Shown here: piece by piece, positions 46,663-55,635 of the stretch
How positions within the stretch are numbered: position 1 is the first letter of the stretch
Layout of the letters: each line of letters opens with the position of its first letter
Source of the DNA: Gemmataceae bacterium
Lineage (GTDB): Bacteria; Planctomycetota; Planctomycetia; Gemmatales; Gemmataceae
Length of the DNA: 64,000 nt
Direction of reading: 5' to 3'
NCBI GenBank assembly: GCA_028288765.1
Contig: JAQGHQ010000591.1
Location: 20,721 to 84,720 of the forward strand
Position numbers and translations under genes: made by a program
The notes under the pieces: generated by a model
What the model saw: only the letters and a program-made list of their open reading frames with translations
The model's database searches: none
Told to the model about the DNA's origin: nothing

Positions 46663-46702
46663 AAAGAAACCGGCCCGGTCACTCAAGACCGGGCCGGTTT
46701 CT
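46663..46702 (-). terminator. Strong bidirectional terminator
   Basis: AAGAAACCGGCCCGGTC and its exact complement, 17 bp, around a 6-base loop (ACTCAA). A's and T's at the ends allow action on both strands. It follows the integrase stop on the minus strand and lies downstream of the tRNA on the plus strand. Confidence 0.93.
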
Positions 46703-46717
46703 TAATGAATCTGTCGG

Positions 46718-47917
46718 TCAGACCGACTTCGGGAGAAGTGATCCCGCGAGGGTCTTGAGCTTTGCCGAGTGGTTCGCCCGGCTCTTGTCGAGGTACGACT
46801 TCTCGACGTTTTGAGCGGTCATGCCGAACATGTCCGCGATCTCGTTCACCGAGTACCCGCCCGCGTAAGCCACAGTGACAGCCCGCCGTCGAAAGGCGTG
46901 GGTACTGAGCTTCTTTCCGGGGTGGGCCTCTTTGAAGGACTTCATGGTTCTCTGCGCCCACGAATAGAGCGCGGTCGGGTCGAACGTCAGATTGAGCCGA
47001 TTCCCCCCGGATGTGCCCCGGTTGTGCTCGCGGATTCCCTCGGGGTATCGGCCCCAGAGGTAGCCTTTCCCTTTGACCCGCTCAAGTACCGTCGCCACGT
47101 CCGGGGGCAGCTCGACGGTTCGGCCTTCCCGGTTCTTCGTTTGGTCGGCATCGAACCGGAGGCTCTGACCGTCGAACTGGTCGGCCCGGAGTCCGCAGAG
47201 GTCTTGTAGCCGACAGCCGGTGTACGCCTTGATGGAGAAGAAACAGACCGGTAGTTCCCACCCGCCATAGGTCTTTCGCAGCCACCCGAAAAAAGCCTCG
47301 ATAACCTCCTCGCTCGGGGCGGTCGGTTTGTGTTTGTCGAGGAGAGCGTTTTCGACCCTGTCCCACGGGTTCGGGGTGATCTTCAGCCACTTGTGCCAAA
47401 TGGCGCGGGCCTTCCGGAGGTAAGCGTTCAGAGTAGTGTGCTTGCGGGCGTACTCGGTGGCGTCTTCGGCGTGGCCCCGTTTGAACTTGCCCCCCACGTA
47501 TTCGGCTTTGAACTCATCGGCCCGGTCGGGGGTGATGTCCTCCGGGCCGACCGTGTCGGGCAGGGTTCGGCGGATGGTGTTGATCGTTTTCTTGTAGTCG
47601 CCGAAAGTGGCGGTCTTGTTGTTGTTCACCACGAGGCCGCACCGAAGATCCTCGATCACGTCGTCCCACGTCTTCGCCTTTGGCGATTGGCTCTTCCACC
47701 CACGTTTCGGCTTTGGCCCCTTGCTGAATGTGCGGGCAATGATCCGTGACCCTTCGATCAGGGCCGCGTTCTGGTCGCGAAGGCCGGTCGATTTGCGGAC
47801 GTATTTGCCATCCGGGCCGATGAACTGGATTGTGTATACCCCGTTTCTGGGAGTCAGTTTGTACCCGATCACCGAGCCGTCGGGCATCGGCAGAGAGGAC
47901 GTGAACTTTCGGGCCAT
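46718..47917 (-). CDS. Tyrosine recombinase / integrase
   Basis: A 399-residue site-specific recombinase. An N-terminal arm-type region (YKLTPRNGVYTIQFIGPDGK) and a SAM-like core-binding domain (residues about 90-200) precede the catalytic domain. The active site residues visible are Arg in AYTGCRLQDLCGL, His-x-x-Arg in STHAFRRRAV, and the nucleophile Tyr in VEKSYLDKS. It ends about 165 bases from the tRNA 3' end, the usual place for an integrase that uses a tRNA as its attachment site. No other phage or element genes follow, so the island seems to have shrunk. Confidence 0.92.
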   Translation of the reverse strand: MARKFTSSLPMPDGSVIGYKLTPRNGVYTIQFIGPDGKYVRKSTGLRDQNAALIEGSRIIARTFSKGPKPKRGWKSQSPKAKTWDDVIEDLRCGLVVNNNKTATFGDYKKTINTIRRTLPDTVGPEDITPDRADEFKAEYVGGKFKRGHAEDATEYARKHTTLNAYLRKARAIWHKWLKITPNPWDRVENALLDKHKPTAPSEEVIEAFFGWLRKTYGGWELPVCFFSIKAYTGCRLQDLCGLRADQFDGQSLRFDADQTKNREGRTVELPPDVATVLERVKGKGYLWGRYPEGIREHNRGTSGGNRLNLTFDPTALYSWAQRTMKSFKEAHPGKKLSTHAFRRRAVTVAYAGGYSVNEIADMFGMTAQNVEKSYLDKSRANHSAKLKTLAGSLLPKSV

Positions 47918-48060
47918 CGGACCACCCCGGATCTAGGACAAGGGACTATGTGAATGAATTCTAGTCTCCGGGTCGAGCCGTGGCAAACAAAAGCGGGGTA
48001 ACCTGAGAGTGGTTGTTTCTTGAGTTCGAGCCGGGTTCGGCCTGACTGGCCGTCTAGTAA

Positions 48061-48213
48061 TCAAGGTTTGCGGCGTTTCGGGGGTCGGCTCAGCAGGTCA
48101 TTATCCTGATTCTTGTCGGGCAGGCTGAACCGGGACATCCGATGGATCATGGCGATATAGATCCACGCCTCGCTGCTCTTGGTGTTGTGCTCGTAATCCT
48201 TCGACGATCGCCG
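48061..48213 (-). pseudogene. IS5-type transposase C-terminal remnant
   Basis: A minus-strand frame reads RRSSKDYEHNTKSSEAWIYI, then AMIHRMSRF and a basic end KRRKP before the stop. The pattern R..KDYE....SEA.IY.AM is the C-terminus of IS5-type DDE transposases. A stop codon directly upstream and no catalytic core show that it is a fragment. It lies 140 bases beyond the integrase start. Confidence 0.75.
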
Positions 48214-48249
48214 CTAACCGGATTCTGCCACCCGCGGTTTTTAGACCCC

Positions 48250-48909
48250 TCACAACCCGGGTGGCGTCCCTCCGAGCAACTCGCCGGCGTTCGGCGTCAC
48301 CTGGTTCAGCGGCAGGGCGTAGTACGGAGTTCTCCCAAGCCGCCGGAACCCCATCCGGCGGTAGTACCCCCTCAATCTCACCGCCGCCGCCCGCCGCTCC
48401 TCCGTGTTCGGATGCCGGGGGAGCCACGGGGCCGGCACCTTCAGGAACTTCGCGGCGTCGTGCCGGAGCGGGGCAATGAGGCTGACGGCCAGCCCACAGC
48501 CGCCCCCGATCATGTCCACCAACTTGCGAACCGCCAAGAGGCCGAGTTTCAGCCGCCGCCATTTCGGGGACAAGACGACGTAGTCGAGGACCAGGAGGTC
48601 GGGCTCGGCCGCGTCGAACCGGGCCATGATGTCGTCGCGGAAGTGGTAGCGGTCGGGCTCGTAGAGCAGGGTGTGTAGGACGTGCAGTTCCTGGCTGTGG
48701 CTGTCGCACACGTCGAAAAGGGACTCGCCCGCGTTGTGGGCCAGGGCGGCATGAACGCGGAGGGCAGCGACCTTCCCGACCCTCGTCTCTTCCCCGGTCT
48801 CGTCGTCGGTACAGACGATGACCCCGGTGTACCCGGACACGAACTCCGACGGCTCGCCACCCGGGTGGAGGCTGCCGCGGGTCCGCAGCACGATGTCGAA
48901 ACTGGCCAC
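48250..48909 (-). CDS. Hypothetical protein, weakly GNAT-like
   Basis: A 219-residue soluble protein starting MASFDIVLRTRGSLHPGGEP. A segment LLVLDYVVLSPKWRRLKLGL resembles the acetyl-CoA-binding beta4-alpha3 region of GNAT acetyltransferases, and RLRGYYRRMGFRRLGRTPYY resembles their last helix and strand. The canonical Q/RxxGxG/A pyrophosphate loop is not obvious. It could be an N-acetyltransferase relative or an unrelated fold. It is adjacent to the transposase remnant. Confidence 0.7.
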   Translation of the reverse strand: MASFDIVLRTRGSLHPGGEPSEFVSGYTGVIVCTDDETGEETRVGKVAALRVHAALAHNAGESLFDVCDSHSQELHVLHTLLYEPDRYHFRDDIMARFDAAEPDLLVLDYVVLSPKWRRLKLGLLAVRKLVDMIGGGCGLAVSLIAPLRHDAAKFLKVPAPWLPRHPNTEERRAAAVRLRGYYRRMGFRRLGRTPYYALPLNQVTPNAGELLGGTPPGL

Positions 48910-49121
48910 CCCCGCGCCCTCCTACCGCCCATTCTACAACCCAGGGCCTTCGCGACCGTTCCCGGCCCGTTGCCCTTGCCGGTGGTCAGTCCCTTACCGA
49001 GCCTACCGCCTCGATTCACCCCCCGTCCTCTCCCGCTGACCCATAGGGGCATGTGTTTATCCTTGCGTCCGCATAGCCGCGAGGTAGACTGAGTAATTGT
49101 AAATCCCGAAAGGAGAACGAC

Positions 49122-49388
49122 ATGGCCCAGCTCAGCCTCGGCGAGTCCAAGTGGCGGATGGTCCGCCGCGTGCTCAAGAAGAAACGGTTCCGATTCCAGG
49201 ATACCCGAAATATGACCCGGCATGACCAGACGCACTTCGACTGGCTGGTCGCCGAGAACTTCTTCGTGCAGTCCGGGGAAGGTCTATACGAGATGACCGA
49301 GAAGGCTCGGGCGGCGGCAGACCTGGGGATGTACGAGTTCGAGCCGGTCCGATGGGTGGACCCGGCACAGGATTCGAAGGCGAAGTGA
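49122..49388 (+). CDS. Small winged-helix-like protein, paralogue 3 of 3
   Basis: An 88-residue protein beginning MAQLSLGESKWRMVRRVL, with NMTRHDQTHFDWLVAENFF, GEGLYEMTEKARAAADLG and MYEF. It is very close to paralogue 1 (17701-17922) through the first 45 residues, with a 15-residue extended tail. AAAGGAG precedes the ATG by about 7 bases. The conservation of MTRHDQTHFDWLV in two copies 31 kb apart suggests selection on that helix. Confidence 0.82.
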   Translation: MAQLSLGESKWRMVRRVLKKKRFRFQDTRNMTRHDQTHFDWLVAENFFVQSGEGLYEMTEKARAAADLGMYEFEPVRWVDPAQDSKAK

Positions 49389-49470
49389 CTCCCGCCCGGG
49401 TCCTGTAAAATGGGCTGGTCGGGGGGACTATACCGTAGCCAGGAGGACGGGTCACCCGGGGAGGGTCGTG

Positions 49471-49686
49471 ATGGCCCCGCTGGTTTCCGCCTGCCGGTCG
49501 CTGTCGGTCCTGGTTGTTGACGACTACGTCGATGCGGCCGACAGTCTGGCCACTGTTCTGACCCTGTGCGGGTTCCCCGCCCGGGCGGTGACGACCACGG
49601 CCCACGCCCTGGCCGAGGCGACGGCCACGCCGCCAGATGCGGTCCTGTTAGACCTTCACCTACCGGGGATGGACGGTTCCCAGTAA
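49471..49686 (+). pseudogene. Truncated response regulator receiver
   Basis: A 71-codon frame starts MAPLVSACRSLSVLVVDDYV and reaches the phosphoacceptor block VLLDLHLPGMDG, then stops two codons later at TAA. A receiver needs about 120 residues, so the second half (with the conserved Thr and Lys) is missing. It resembles the receivers at 2407 and 3429. A premature stop or deletion is likely, though a short protein could still be made. Confidence 0.75.
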
Positions 49687-49769
49687 GGAGGTGGCACACG
49701 GGTTGCTTCGAGTCTTCTCAGCTCGCCCGGGGGTCCTGCCGGGCGGTTCACCATAGACCGAGGTGCCCC

Positions 49770-49994
49770 GTGAACACCGACACCGACGACGACAAGTTTC
49801 TCCCCGTCCCGATGCCCGTTCACGAACCGTATGACGTGGTGGACGAGGCGTCGGATGAGTCCTTCCCGTGCAGCGACCCGCCGGCTTGGATCCCGGTCAC
49901 CGGGAACCGGCTCGGCGGTCTCTGGCCCCTCATTCCCGCAATAGTCGTGTCGGTTGAACTGATTCGGGTGAACCCTGCCCAGGATGAGAGCTGA
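49770..49994 (+). CDS. Small conserved-type protein with VDEASDESFP motif
   Basis: A 74-residue protein starting at GTG (VNTDTDDDKFLPVPMPVHEP). It contains YDVVDEASDESFPCSDPPAW, a motif that recurs in small uncharacterised proteins of several bacterial phyla, where it usually reads DEASEESFPASDPPAW. The ending is hydrophobic (LIPAIVVSVELI). Function is unknown. It overlaps no other gene. Confidence 0.7.
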   Translation: MNTDTDDDKFLPVPMPVHEPYDVVDEASDESFPCSDPPAWIPVTGNRLGGLWPLIPAIVVSVELIRVNPAQDES

Positions 49995-50309
49995 TAGCCC
50001 CGGCTTGTCCCTCGGCCTGCTTACATCGACACGTCTCCTCCCACCTCCTTCTCGACCCCGTCGTTCCGCGCCAGCCACCGGCATCGACCGAGTGGCATCC
50101 CAGACGGGAATCAGGCAGGCGAGCTCACCCTCGGTCTCGGCCACGCGCAACCGGACCGGTCGGTGGGATGTCGGTCGGCCAAAAACCGAACTGATGCCAG
50201 TTCCGGTAGGGCACCGGAAAACGACTCCAGCTATCGAGACGAATGGCCGAAGACGAGTACGCTGCGGGGAGCCGGTCAGGACGCTCCCAGCCCAGGGACA
50301 ATTGACCCA

Positions 50310-50666
50310 ATGTTGTACTTCCGATTGAAGCAGTCCGGCATTGTGGGGGCGGGGGTGGGCGTGTTCGCCACGATGGACATCCCCCGGGGGACGGTCCTGA
50401 AGGGGCTGTTCGGGGACGAGGACGTCCGGTGGCTGTCCTGGGAGGCGTTCGCCGCCCTCGACCTGCCCGCCGACCTCAAGGACCACTTCCCCGTGAGGTA
50501 CGACACCGGCTGCTACTTGCCCCGGGACTTCAACCGGATGAGCGTCGGATGGTTTCTGAACCACTCGCCCGAGCCGAACCTGGCGCACGACCCCGGCTAC
50601 GACTATTACGCCCTGCGGGACCTCGTGGCGGGCGAGGAACTGCTGATTAACTACGACGACCTGTAA
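50310..50666 (+). CDS. Small SET-domain protein
   Basis: A 118-residue protein starting MLYFRLKQSGIVGAGVGVFA. The SET features are GxGVFA near the start, the pseudoknot-type stretch RMSVGWFLNHSPEPNLAHD, and YYALRDLVAGEELLINYDDL. In SET methyltransferases, NHS.. and the Y of INYD bind S-adenosylmethionine and the target lysine. There are no pre- or post-SET cysteines. Bacterial SET proteins of this size are known but their substrates mostly are not. Confidence 0.9.
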   Translation: MLYFRLKQSGIVGAGVGVFATMDIPRGTVLKGLFGDEDVRWLSWEAFAALDLPADLKDHFPVRYDTGCYLPRDFNRMSVGWFLNHSPEPNLAHDPGYDYYALRDLVAGEELLINYDDL

Positions 50667-50712
50667 CCGCGGGTGGAACCGGGCCGAACGACCGGGTGGA
50701 CTCGGCGAGTCG

Positions 50713-51753
50713 TCACACGGTCCGCTCTTTGAGCAGCGCCCGGCCGAGCGCGGGATCGCGGTCGGTGAACGGGCCGTCGGCGGTGTCCCGGATCAAGCAC
50801 CGGGCGTACACCTCGAACTTGGAATCGAGCTCGTCGGCGTGGTGGACGATCAGCACTTCCGGGATGCACGGGTTCCGGGACGAGTTCCACTCCGGCTGGC
50901 GCAGGTGCGACACCACAATGTGTAACAGCAAGTCGAGCAGTTCGGGGTTCAGGTCCGGAACCTCCTTCGCCGCGGATCGAATCAGGTCGTACCCGAGAAT
51001 CAGGTAACTGAACAGCTCTCCCGCGACCCCGTGCCGGGCCGGCTGGCCGGGGACGCCGAGCTCCAGGTCCTTCACTCGGCCGACGTCGTGCAACACCGCC
51101 CCGGCGACGACGAGGTCGCGGTTGAGGGGCGGCTTCAGGTCGGGGAACCGGCCGGCGTACCGGTCGGCAAGGAACAGGCAGCTGCGGACGACGGCCAGGG
51201 TGTGTTCGAGCCACCCGCCGGCGAACGGGTAGGCGTGCCGCTGGGACGCGGGGAGCTGCTTCAGGGTGTCGGCGTGGGTGGTGAGGAGCTTGAGGACGAG
51301 GTGACGGAGGGGTGGGTCCTTCACCTCGCCGACCACGAGGGCGTCGAGCTCGGCGAACATCTGGTCCGGGTCGAACCGCGACCGCTCGACGAAGTCGAGT
51401 TCGGTGAACCCCTCGGCCTTGTCGCGGTCCTCGACCGGCCGGATCTGCTCGACGTCGATCTGCGGACCGTACTTCTCGTGCTCCGAGAACGTCCCGCGGA
51501 CCTTGAAGAACTGGCCGGCCTGCCAGCGGGTCTGGAAGTCCTCGAAGTGCGGGTGATCGGCCCAGATCGGGACGGCCGAGACGGTGCGGCGGGCGTCGCG
51601 GAACTTGCAGGTGAAGAACGGCTTCCCGTCGCGGGTGCTGCCGCGGTTCTTCTCGGCGAGCTGGGCGAAGACGTCGGCGTACTGGTGCGGCTGGAGGTCC
51701 GAAAGACGCACCAGCGGGGGCTTCTTGGCTTTGGACACGGCGGGATCTCCCAC
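50713..51753 (-). CDS. YhaM-like 3'-5' exoribonuclease (OB fold plus HD domain)
   Basis: A 346-residue cytoplasmic protein. Residues about 15-110 form an OB-fold nucleic acid binding domain (RLSDLQPHQYADVFAQLAEK, then GQFFKVRGTFSEH). An HD phosphohydrolase domain follows, with metal ligands in WLEHTLAVV and GAVLHDVGRVKD, and later HIVVSHL and HHADELDSKFEV. This order matches YhaM/CBF1-type nucleases of about 310-345 residues. A start 15 bases downstream at VSKAKKPP is possible. Confidence 0.9.
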   Translation of the reverse strand: MGDPAVSKAKKPPLVRLSDLQPHQYADVFAQLAEKNRGSTRDGKPFFTCKFRDARRTVSAVPIWADHPHFEDFQTRWQAGQFFKVRGTFSEHEKYGPQIDVEQIRPVEDRDKAEGFTELDFVERSRFDPDQMFAELDALVVGEVKDPPLRHLVLKLLTTHADTLKQLPASQRHAYPFAGGWLEHTLAVVRSCLFLADRYAGRFPDLKPPLNRDLVVAGAVLHDVGRVKDLELGVPGQPARHGVAGELFSYLILGYDLIRSAAKEVPDLNPELLDLLLHIVVSHLRQPEWNSSRNPCIPEVLIVHHADELDSKFEVYARCLIRDTADGPFTDRDPALGRALLKERTV

Positions 51754-52002
51754 GGGGTGTGTGGATGATATCCTACCGGGGCGCGACGGTGTGAGAGTGT
51801 GAGTTTACGTTTGGCCGAGACGGGTCACCACGTACGGTTGACGGATCCTGTAGGGGGACGGTCGCGCCGCCCTAACGCTTGCGGGGGCGGCCGCCGCGAT
51901 CTCCCGGTGGGAAGTCGGGGGGCGTACGGAGAACGACCCCGGTACACGTCGGCGTGCCGGGGTCGTCTGCTGGTCCTGGATCGTGCCCCGCGCGGATGGC
52001 GG

Positions 52003-52398
52003 TCACTTGGCGACCTTTACCTCCACAGTCACCTTGTTCGTCCCACCGGAGTTTTTGACCAGCAGCTTGTACTTCCCATCCTTGGGCGGCGTGACTTTCA
52101 CGGAACAGTTCGGCCCGGGGCTGGTGTCCTTGCCGACCTCCTTGCCGTCCTGGTCGTAGACGAACAGATGCACGTCCGTCTCTTTCTCGCCTTTCGTCGT
52201 GGCTTCGAACTCCTTCCCGGCCGGGAAGGACAGCAGGATGGCGACCGTACCCTTGTCCTTCATCTCGAACGTCTTGCCCGTGAACTCGGCGCCCTTCCCC
52301 TCGTCGGCCGGCTTGGTGTCCTCGGCCCGCCCGCCGCCCAGCACCACGAGCGTCATCACCGCCGCGACCCCACACGCCCGCCAGATCGTCCCGGCCAT
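52003..52398 (-). CDS. Small secreted hypothetical protein
   Basis: A 131-residue protein with a signal peptide (MAGTIWRACGVAAVMTLVVL, cleavage near GRA-EDT). The mature part is rich in Lys, Glu and Asp and ends with DGKYKLLVKNSGGTNKVTVE, a beta-sandwich pattern like bacterial pre-peptidase C-terminal (PPC) domains. It probably acts in the envelope. No enzyme motif is seen. Confidence 0.75.
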   Translation of the reverse strand: MAGTIWRACGVAAVMTLVVLGGGRAEDTKPADEGKGAEFTGKTFEMKDKGTVAILLSFPAGKEFEATTKGEKETDVHLFVYDQDGKEVGKDTSPGPNCSVKVTPPKDGKYKLLVKNSGGTNKVTVEVKVAK

Positions 52399-52791
52399 CG
52401 GCTCCCCCTCTGGTTACACCTGCGGCATTCGGCGCCGGAGGTTCTGTGCCCGTTCGGGATGGCTGGGCACCCGCCAGACAGGCTTCGCGATTCGCGGGGG
52501 CTGCCACCCCGCAACCTCCACCCTGGTTGCTCGGGAGGTGGAGGCACGTGCAATCACCGCGCCGGGGAATGTGGATTGACGCAACCGGTCGGCTACCTGT
52601 GCCTTCCATCGATCGACCCGTCACCCGCGTCAGGACGATTCCGTGCAGGCTGCACGGATCGCGTGTCACCTTGCACGGCGGGGCGCCGGCCGGGGCAATG
52701 GGCCGCACGTCCGGGGGTGGGTGTGGATCTGGTCCTGGGGAAGACGTGAACTGGTGTGCCAATCCTCAAACCCCGACAAAGCCGAACCGGG
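52399..52791. other. Intergenic region
   Basis: About 390 bases between two minus-strand genes. I see no convincing coding frame, repeat or hairpin. Confidence 0.5.
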
Positions 52792-53526
52792 TTACATTAG
52801 CCGTCGCGACTCCCGTTCCAGCCCCTTCACCACAAACTCGATCATCCCCACCGCCATCCGGTCCGCATACGTCCGCGGATCCCCCGTGCTCGTGTCGAGG
52901 TCGGCGGTGTGCGGGACGCCGAGCGCGCTCAGCTTCTCGTGAAGGCGGTCGTTCCCGCGGAACCACTCGTCCGCCGGGTCGCAGACCAACCAGAGGTGCG
53001 GAGGCCAGCGGTACGGGTCGATGTGGAGGACGGCCGTGTCCTGCCGGCACTGCTCGCGGGTGGCGTACATGTCGTCGAGCGGGGTGCCCTGTCCGTACCG
53101 CTCGTGATAGTCGAACGCCCCCGCCACGCTCGCCACCACCGGGAATCGGTCCGGGTACTTCAGCCCCAGCCGGACCGCCCCCTGCCCGCCCATCCCGATC
53201 CCCGCCACCCCGACCGCCCGCGGGCCAAGCCCCCACCGGGCTTCCATCCACGGGACCACATTCCGCAACAGGTGGTGTTCCGCCGTCAGCACCGGGTCGA
53301 ATTCCGGACACACCCGGTCCGCCCACCACGACTGACCGCCGGGGGGCGCGACGCACGGGAGACAGTGTTTGCGGAGCAGGTCTGTGTAGGTAGGGTCGCC
53401 GGCGAGCGAGTCTCCCCCCTCCCGGTGGAGGGAGAGTAGCGCGAACCGCGGCGCCGGCCCGGCCGGCGGATCAAAGACGTCCGCGGGCTTGCCGCCGATC
53501 TCGGTTCGCGTCCACCCGGAGGGCAT
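52792..53526 (-). CDS. Esterase-fold (alpha/beta hydrolase) protein without nucleophile serine
   Basis: A 244-residue protein starting MPSGWTRTEIGGKPADVFDP. It follows the putative-esterase family (S-formylglutathione hydrolase-like) along its length. The nucleophile elbow reads VGVAGIGMGGQGAVRLGLKY, where the family normally has G-x-S-M-G-G; the Ser is Gly. The acidic region (LVCDPADEWFRG) is present, but the end of the fold reads DTSTGDPRTYADRM, without the usual GGHSW catalytic His. So two of three catalytic residues appear lost. It may be a binding protein or a decaying gene. No signal peptide is seen. Confidence 0.82.
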   Translation of the reverse strand: MPSGWTRTEIGGKPADVFDPPAGPAPRFALLSLHREGGDSLAGDPTYTDLLRKHCLPCVAPPGGQSWWADRVCPEFDPVLTAEHHLLRNVVPWMEARWGLGPRAVGVAGIGMGGQGAVRLGLKYPDRFPVVASVAGAFDYHERYGQGTPLDDMYATREQCRQDTAVLHIDPYRWPPHLWLVCDPADEWFRGNDRLHEKLSALGVPHTADLDTSTGDPRTYADRMAVGMIEFVVKGLERESRRLM

Positions 53527-53546
53527 GGAAGTCACCTGACAAATAA

Positions 53547-53757
53547 GAAGCCCAGGGTGAAACCCTGGGCTATGATCCTCCGTCCCTCCGGGACTCCCAC
53601 ACCGATCTCTCACAGCCCCGGAGGGGCGACGGCATGTAGAGAAGCCCAGGGTTTCACCCTGGGCTATGATCCTCCGTCCCTCCGGGACTCCCACGCCGGT
53701 CTCCCACAGCCCCGGAGGGGCGACGGCACGTAGCCCAGGGTAAAACCCTGGGCCGGA
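53547..53757. repeat. Tandem ~90-bp palindromic repeats
   Basis: Two and a half units, starting at 53547, 53641 and 53730. Each unit starts with AGCCCAGGGT..ACCCTGGGCT, a palindrome, and continues with CCCTCCGGGACTCCCAC and AGCCCCGGAGGGGCGACGGC. It lies between the esterase-fold gene and the TPR gene on the same strand. The palindrome resembles the inner arms of the 150-bp element. Confidence 0.9.
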
Positions 53758-53808
53758 CTGGGCCGGAGGTTCGTTGGGCCTCGGACGGCGCACCGGGCTC
53801 GGACCGAG

Positions 53809-55185
53809 TCAGTCGATCTTCTTCTTCGGGTCGGTCTTCTTCTTCGGCGGGTCCTTCGGCTCGGGCTCCTTCACCTTCGGCTCGACGCCCGCCGCCTTCA
53901 GCTTCGCGACGACCTTCTTCCGCCGGTCCACGTCCCGCTTGGAGACGTTTTCCATCGTCAGCCCCTTCTGCCAGGCGTCGGTCGCTTCGGTCTTTTGCCC
54001 GAGGGCCATGTACACGTCGCCGACGTGGTCCCAGATCTCGAGGTGGGCCCCCTCGTCCTCGTCGGCCGCCGCCTTCTTCAGGTACGGCAGCGCGTCCTTG
54101 TACTTCTTCTGCTTGAACAGCACCCACCCCAGGCTGTCCAGGTACGCGGCGTTCTCCTTCACCTCGTCCAGCTTCCCGTCCGCCTTCGCCTTCTCCTGCC
54201 GCTTCTTGTCGAGGTCCAGGGCCTCCCGGATCAGCTTCTCGGACTCGTCCAGTTTCAGGTCGTGGTCGGCCCAGATGAACCCGAGGTCGTTCTTGTACGT
54301 CGGGTTCTCCGGGTCCCGCTTGATCAGCGTCTGGAGCTGGGTCGCCGCCTTGTCGATGTCCTTGTTGTCGACGTGGAGCCCGCTGAGGATGTACCGCACC
54401 TGATCCTTCATCTTGTCCCGCAGGTCGCCCTTGAGCCCCTTGGCCGCGTCGATCTTGTCGAGCGCGTCGGTGTAGGCCTCGATCGCCTCCTCGTACTTCT
54501 CGGCCTCCCGGTACACCCACCCCTTGAGCTGGACGAAGTACCAGTTCCCCTCGGTCAGCTGGATCAGCCCCTCGGTGATCCGCACGGCCTCGTCGGTCTT
54601 GCCCTGCCGGGCCTTCGCCTGGACCAGCCGTTCGAGCACGAACGGCTTGGCCTTGTCCACCTCGTCCGGCCCCTTCAGCTCGACGAACTTCTCGCACACG
54701 TCGATCACGTCGTCGAACCGCTTCTGGTCCCAGTACGTGTCGATCAGGCCCTCGTAGGCCTGGATCATCTTCTCGCCGCTCTCCAGCTTGGTGGCGGCCT
54801 CGGCCCCGTGCTCGTAGAAGTACTCGGCGGCCTTGTAATCCTTGACGAACCGGGCCGCCCGGCCGAGGATCATCGAGGCGGTGAAGTTGAACGGCTTGTC
54901 CTTCCCCTTCGCCTCCTTCTGGAGCTTGACGGCGAGGGCGATGCCCTTCTTCGCCCGTTCCTTGTCCTTGACGAACGCGACGAGCTTCGCCCGCTGGGCG
55001 TCCTCGTCGGAGGCCCGGTTGAGCTTGAGGAGGTCTTCCTTGAGGGCCTCGTCCCCGGCGTCGGCGGCTTTCTTGGTGCCAGGCTTCGCGTCGTCGGCCC
55101 GGCCGGTGAGCCCGCCGGCCAGGACCGCGACCCCGACCGCGAACGCCCCGACCCGGAAGAGGAACCCGATACCCGCCCGTCCCAT
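53809..55185 (-). CDS. Secreted tetratricopeptide-repeat protein
   Basis: A 458-residue protein with a signal peptide or membrane anchor (FLFRVGAFAVGVAVLAGGL). The rest is a chain of about eight TPR-like helical pairs, for example EKMIQAYEGLIDTYWDQKRF and KDALPYLKKAAADEDEGAHL. A lysine- and proline-rich tail (KEPEPKDPPKKKTDPKKKID) ends it. TPR proteins are scaffolds for protein complexes; the partners are unknown. It is the longest helical protein in this part of the window and stands alone. Confidence 0.88.
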   Translation of the reverse strand: MGRAGIGFLFRVGAFAVGVAVLAGGLTGRADDAKPGTKKAADAGDEALKEDLLKLNRASDEDAQRAKLVAFVKDKERAKKGIALAVKLQKEAKGKDKPFNFTASMILGRAARFVKDYKAAEYFYEHGAEAATKLESGEKMIQAYEGLIDTYWDQKRFDDVIDVCEKFVELKGPDEVDKAKPFVLERLVQAKARQGKTDEAVRITEGLIQLTEGNWYFVQLKGWVYREAEKYEEAIEAYTDALDKIDAAKGLKGDLRDKMKDQVRYILSGLHVDNKDIDKAATQLQTLIKRDPENPTYKNDLGFIWADHDLKLDESEKLIREALDLDKKRQEKAKADGKLDEVKENAAYLDSLGWVLFKQKKYKDALPYLKKAAADEDEGAHLEIWDHVGDVYMALGQKTEATDAWQKGLTMENVSKRDVDRRKKVVAKLKAAGVEPKVKEPEPKDPPKKKTDPKKKID

Positions 55186-55635
55186 GGCGTCACCCTCTCG
55201 GCAAGATGGGGAATCTGTACCACTCGCGCTGGCATTCTACCCCCGACGGCACATCGACGCCACGCGGGTTTCGGTGTCGTTACCACCGACTCGACCCCCG
55301 GGGGGTGTACGTGGGCGGCCGGGGAAGGGGCCGACGGGTCGGCCGCGATCGTGGTCGGGCCGGGGGCCGGGGGCGGCCCGTTCGAGGTTGATTTCACCGG
55401 CGGGGTGTTCGTCGGCTGACGGGCCGCGACTCCCGCCCGGTCGTCTTGATCCACCCTCGCCAGGCCCGCGCCGACCGCCCGGCGCGGGTCGTCGCCGTTG
55501 ATCCGCCGAGTCGATTCTCTCCCTGTACCCGTCGACCCCCGTCGACCTCGTTGCCCCGAGCCGGCGGCCGTGTTTCCCCCTTACAATACCCGCGATCCCG
55601 CCCCACACCTGCCACCGAACCGAAGGGCTCTCCCG
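55186..55635. other. Intergenic region
   Basis: About 450 bases between divergent TPR and fumC genes. It should hold both promoters. No supported gene was found. Confidence 0.5.

Noticed and set aside
53547..53757. Possible CRISPR array
   Set aside because: The units are near-identical along their whole length, so there are no unique spacers, and no cas gene is present.
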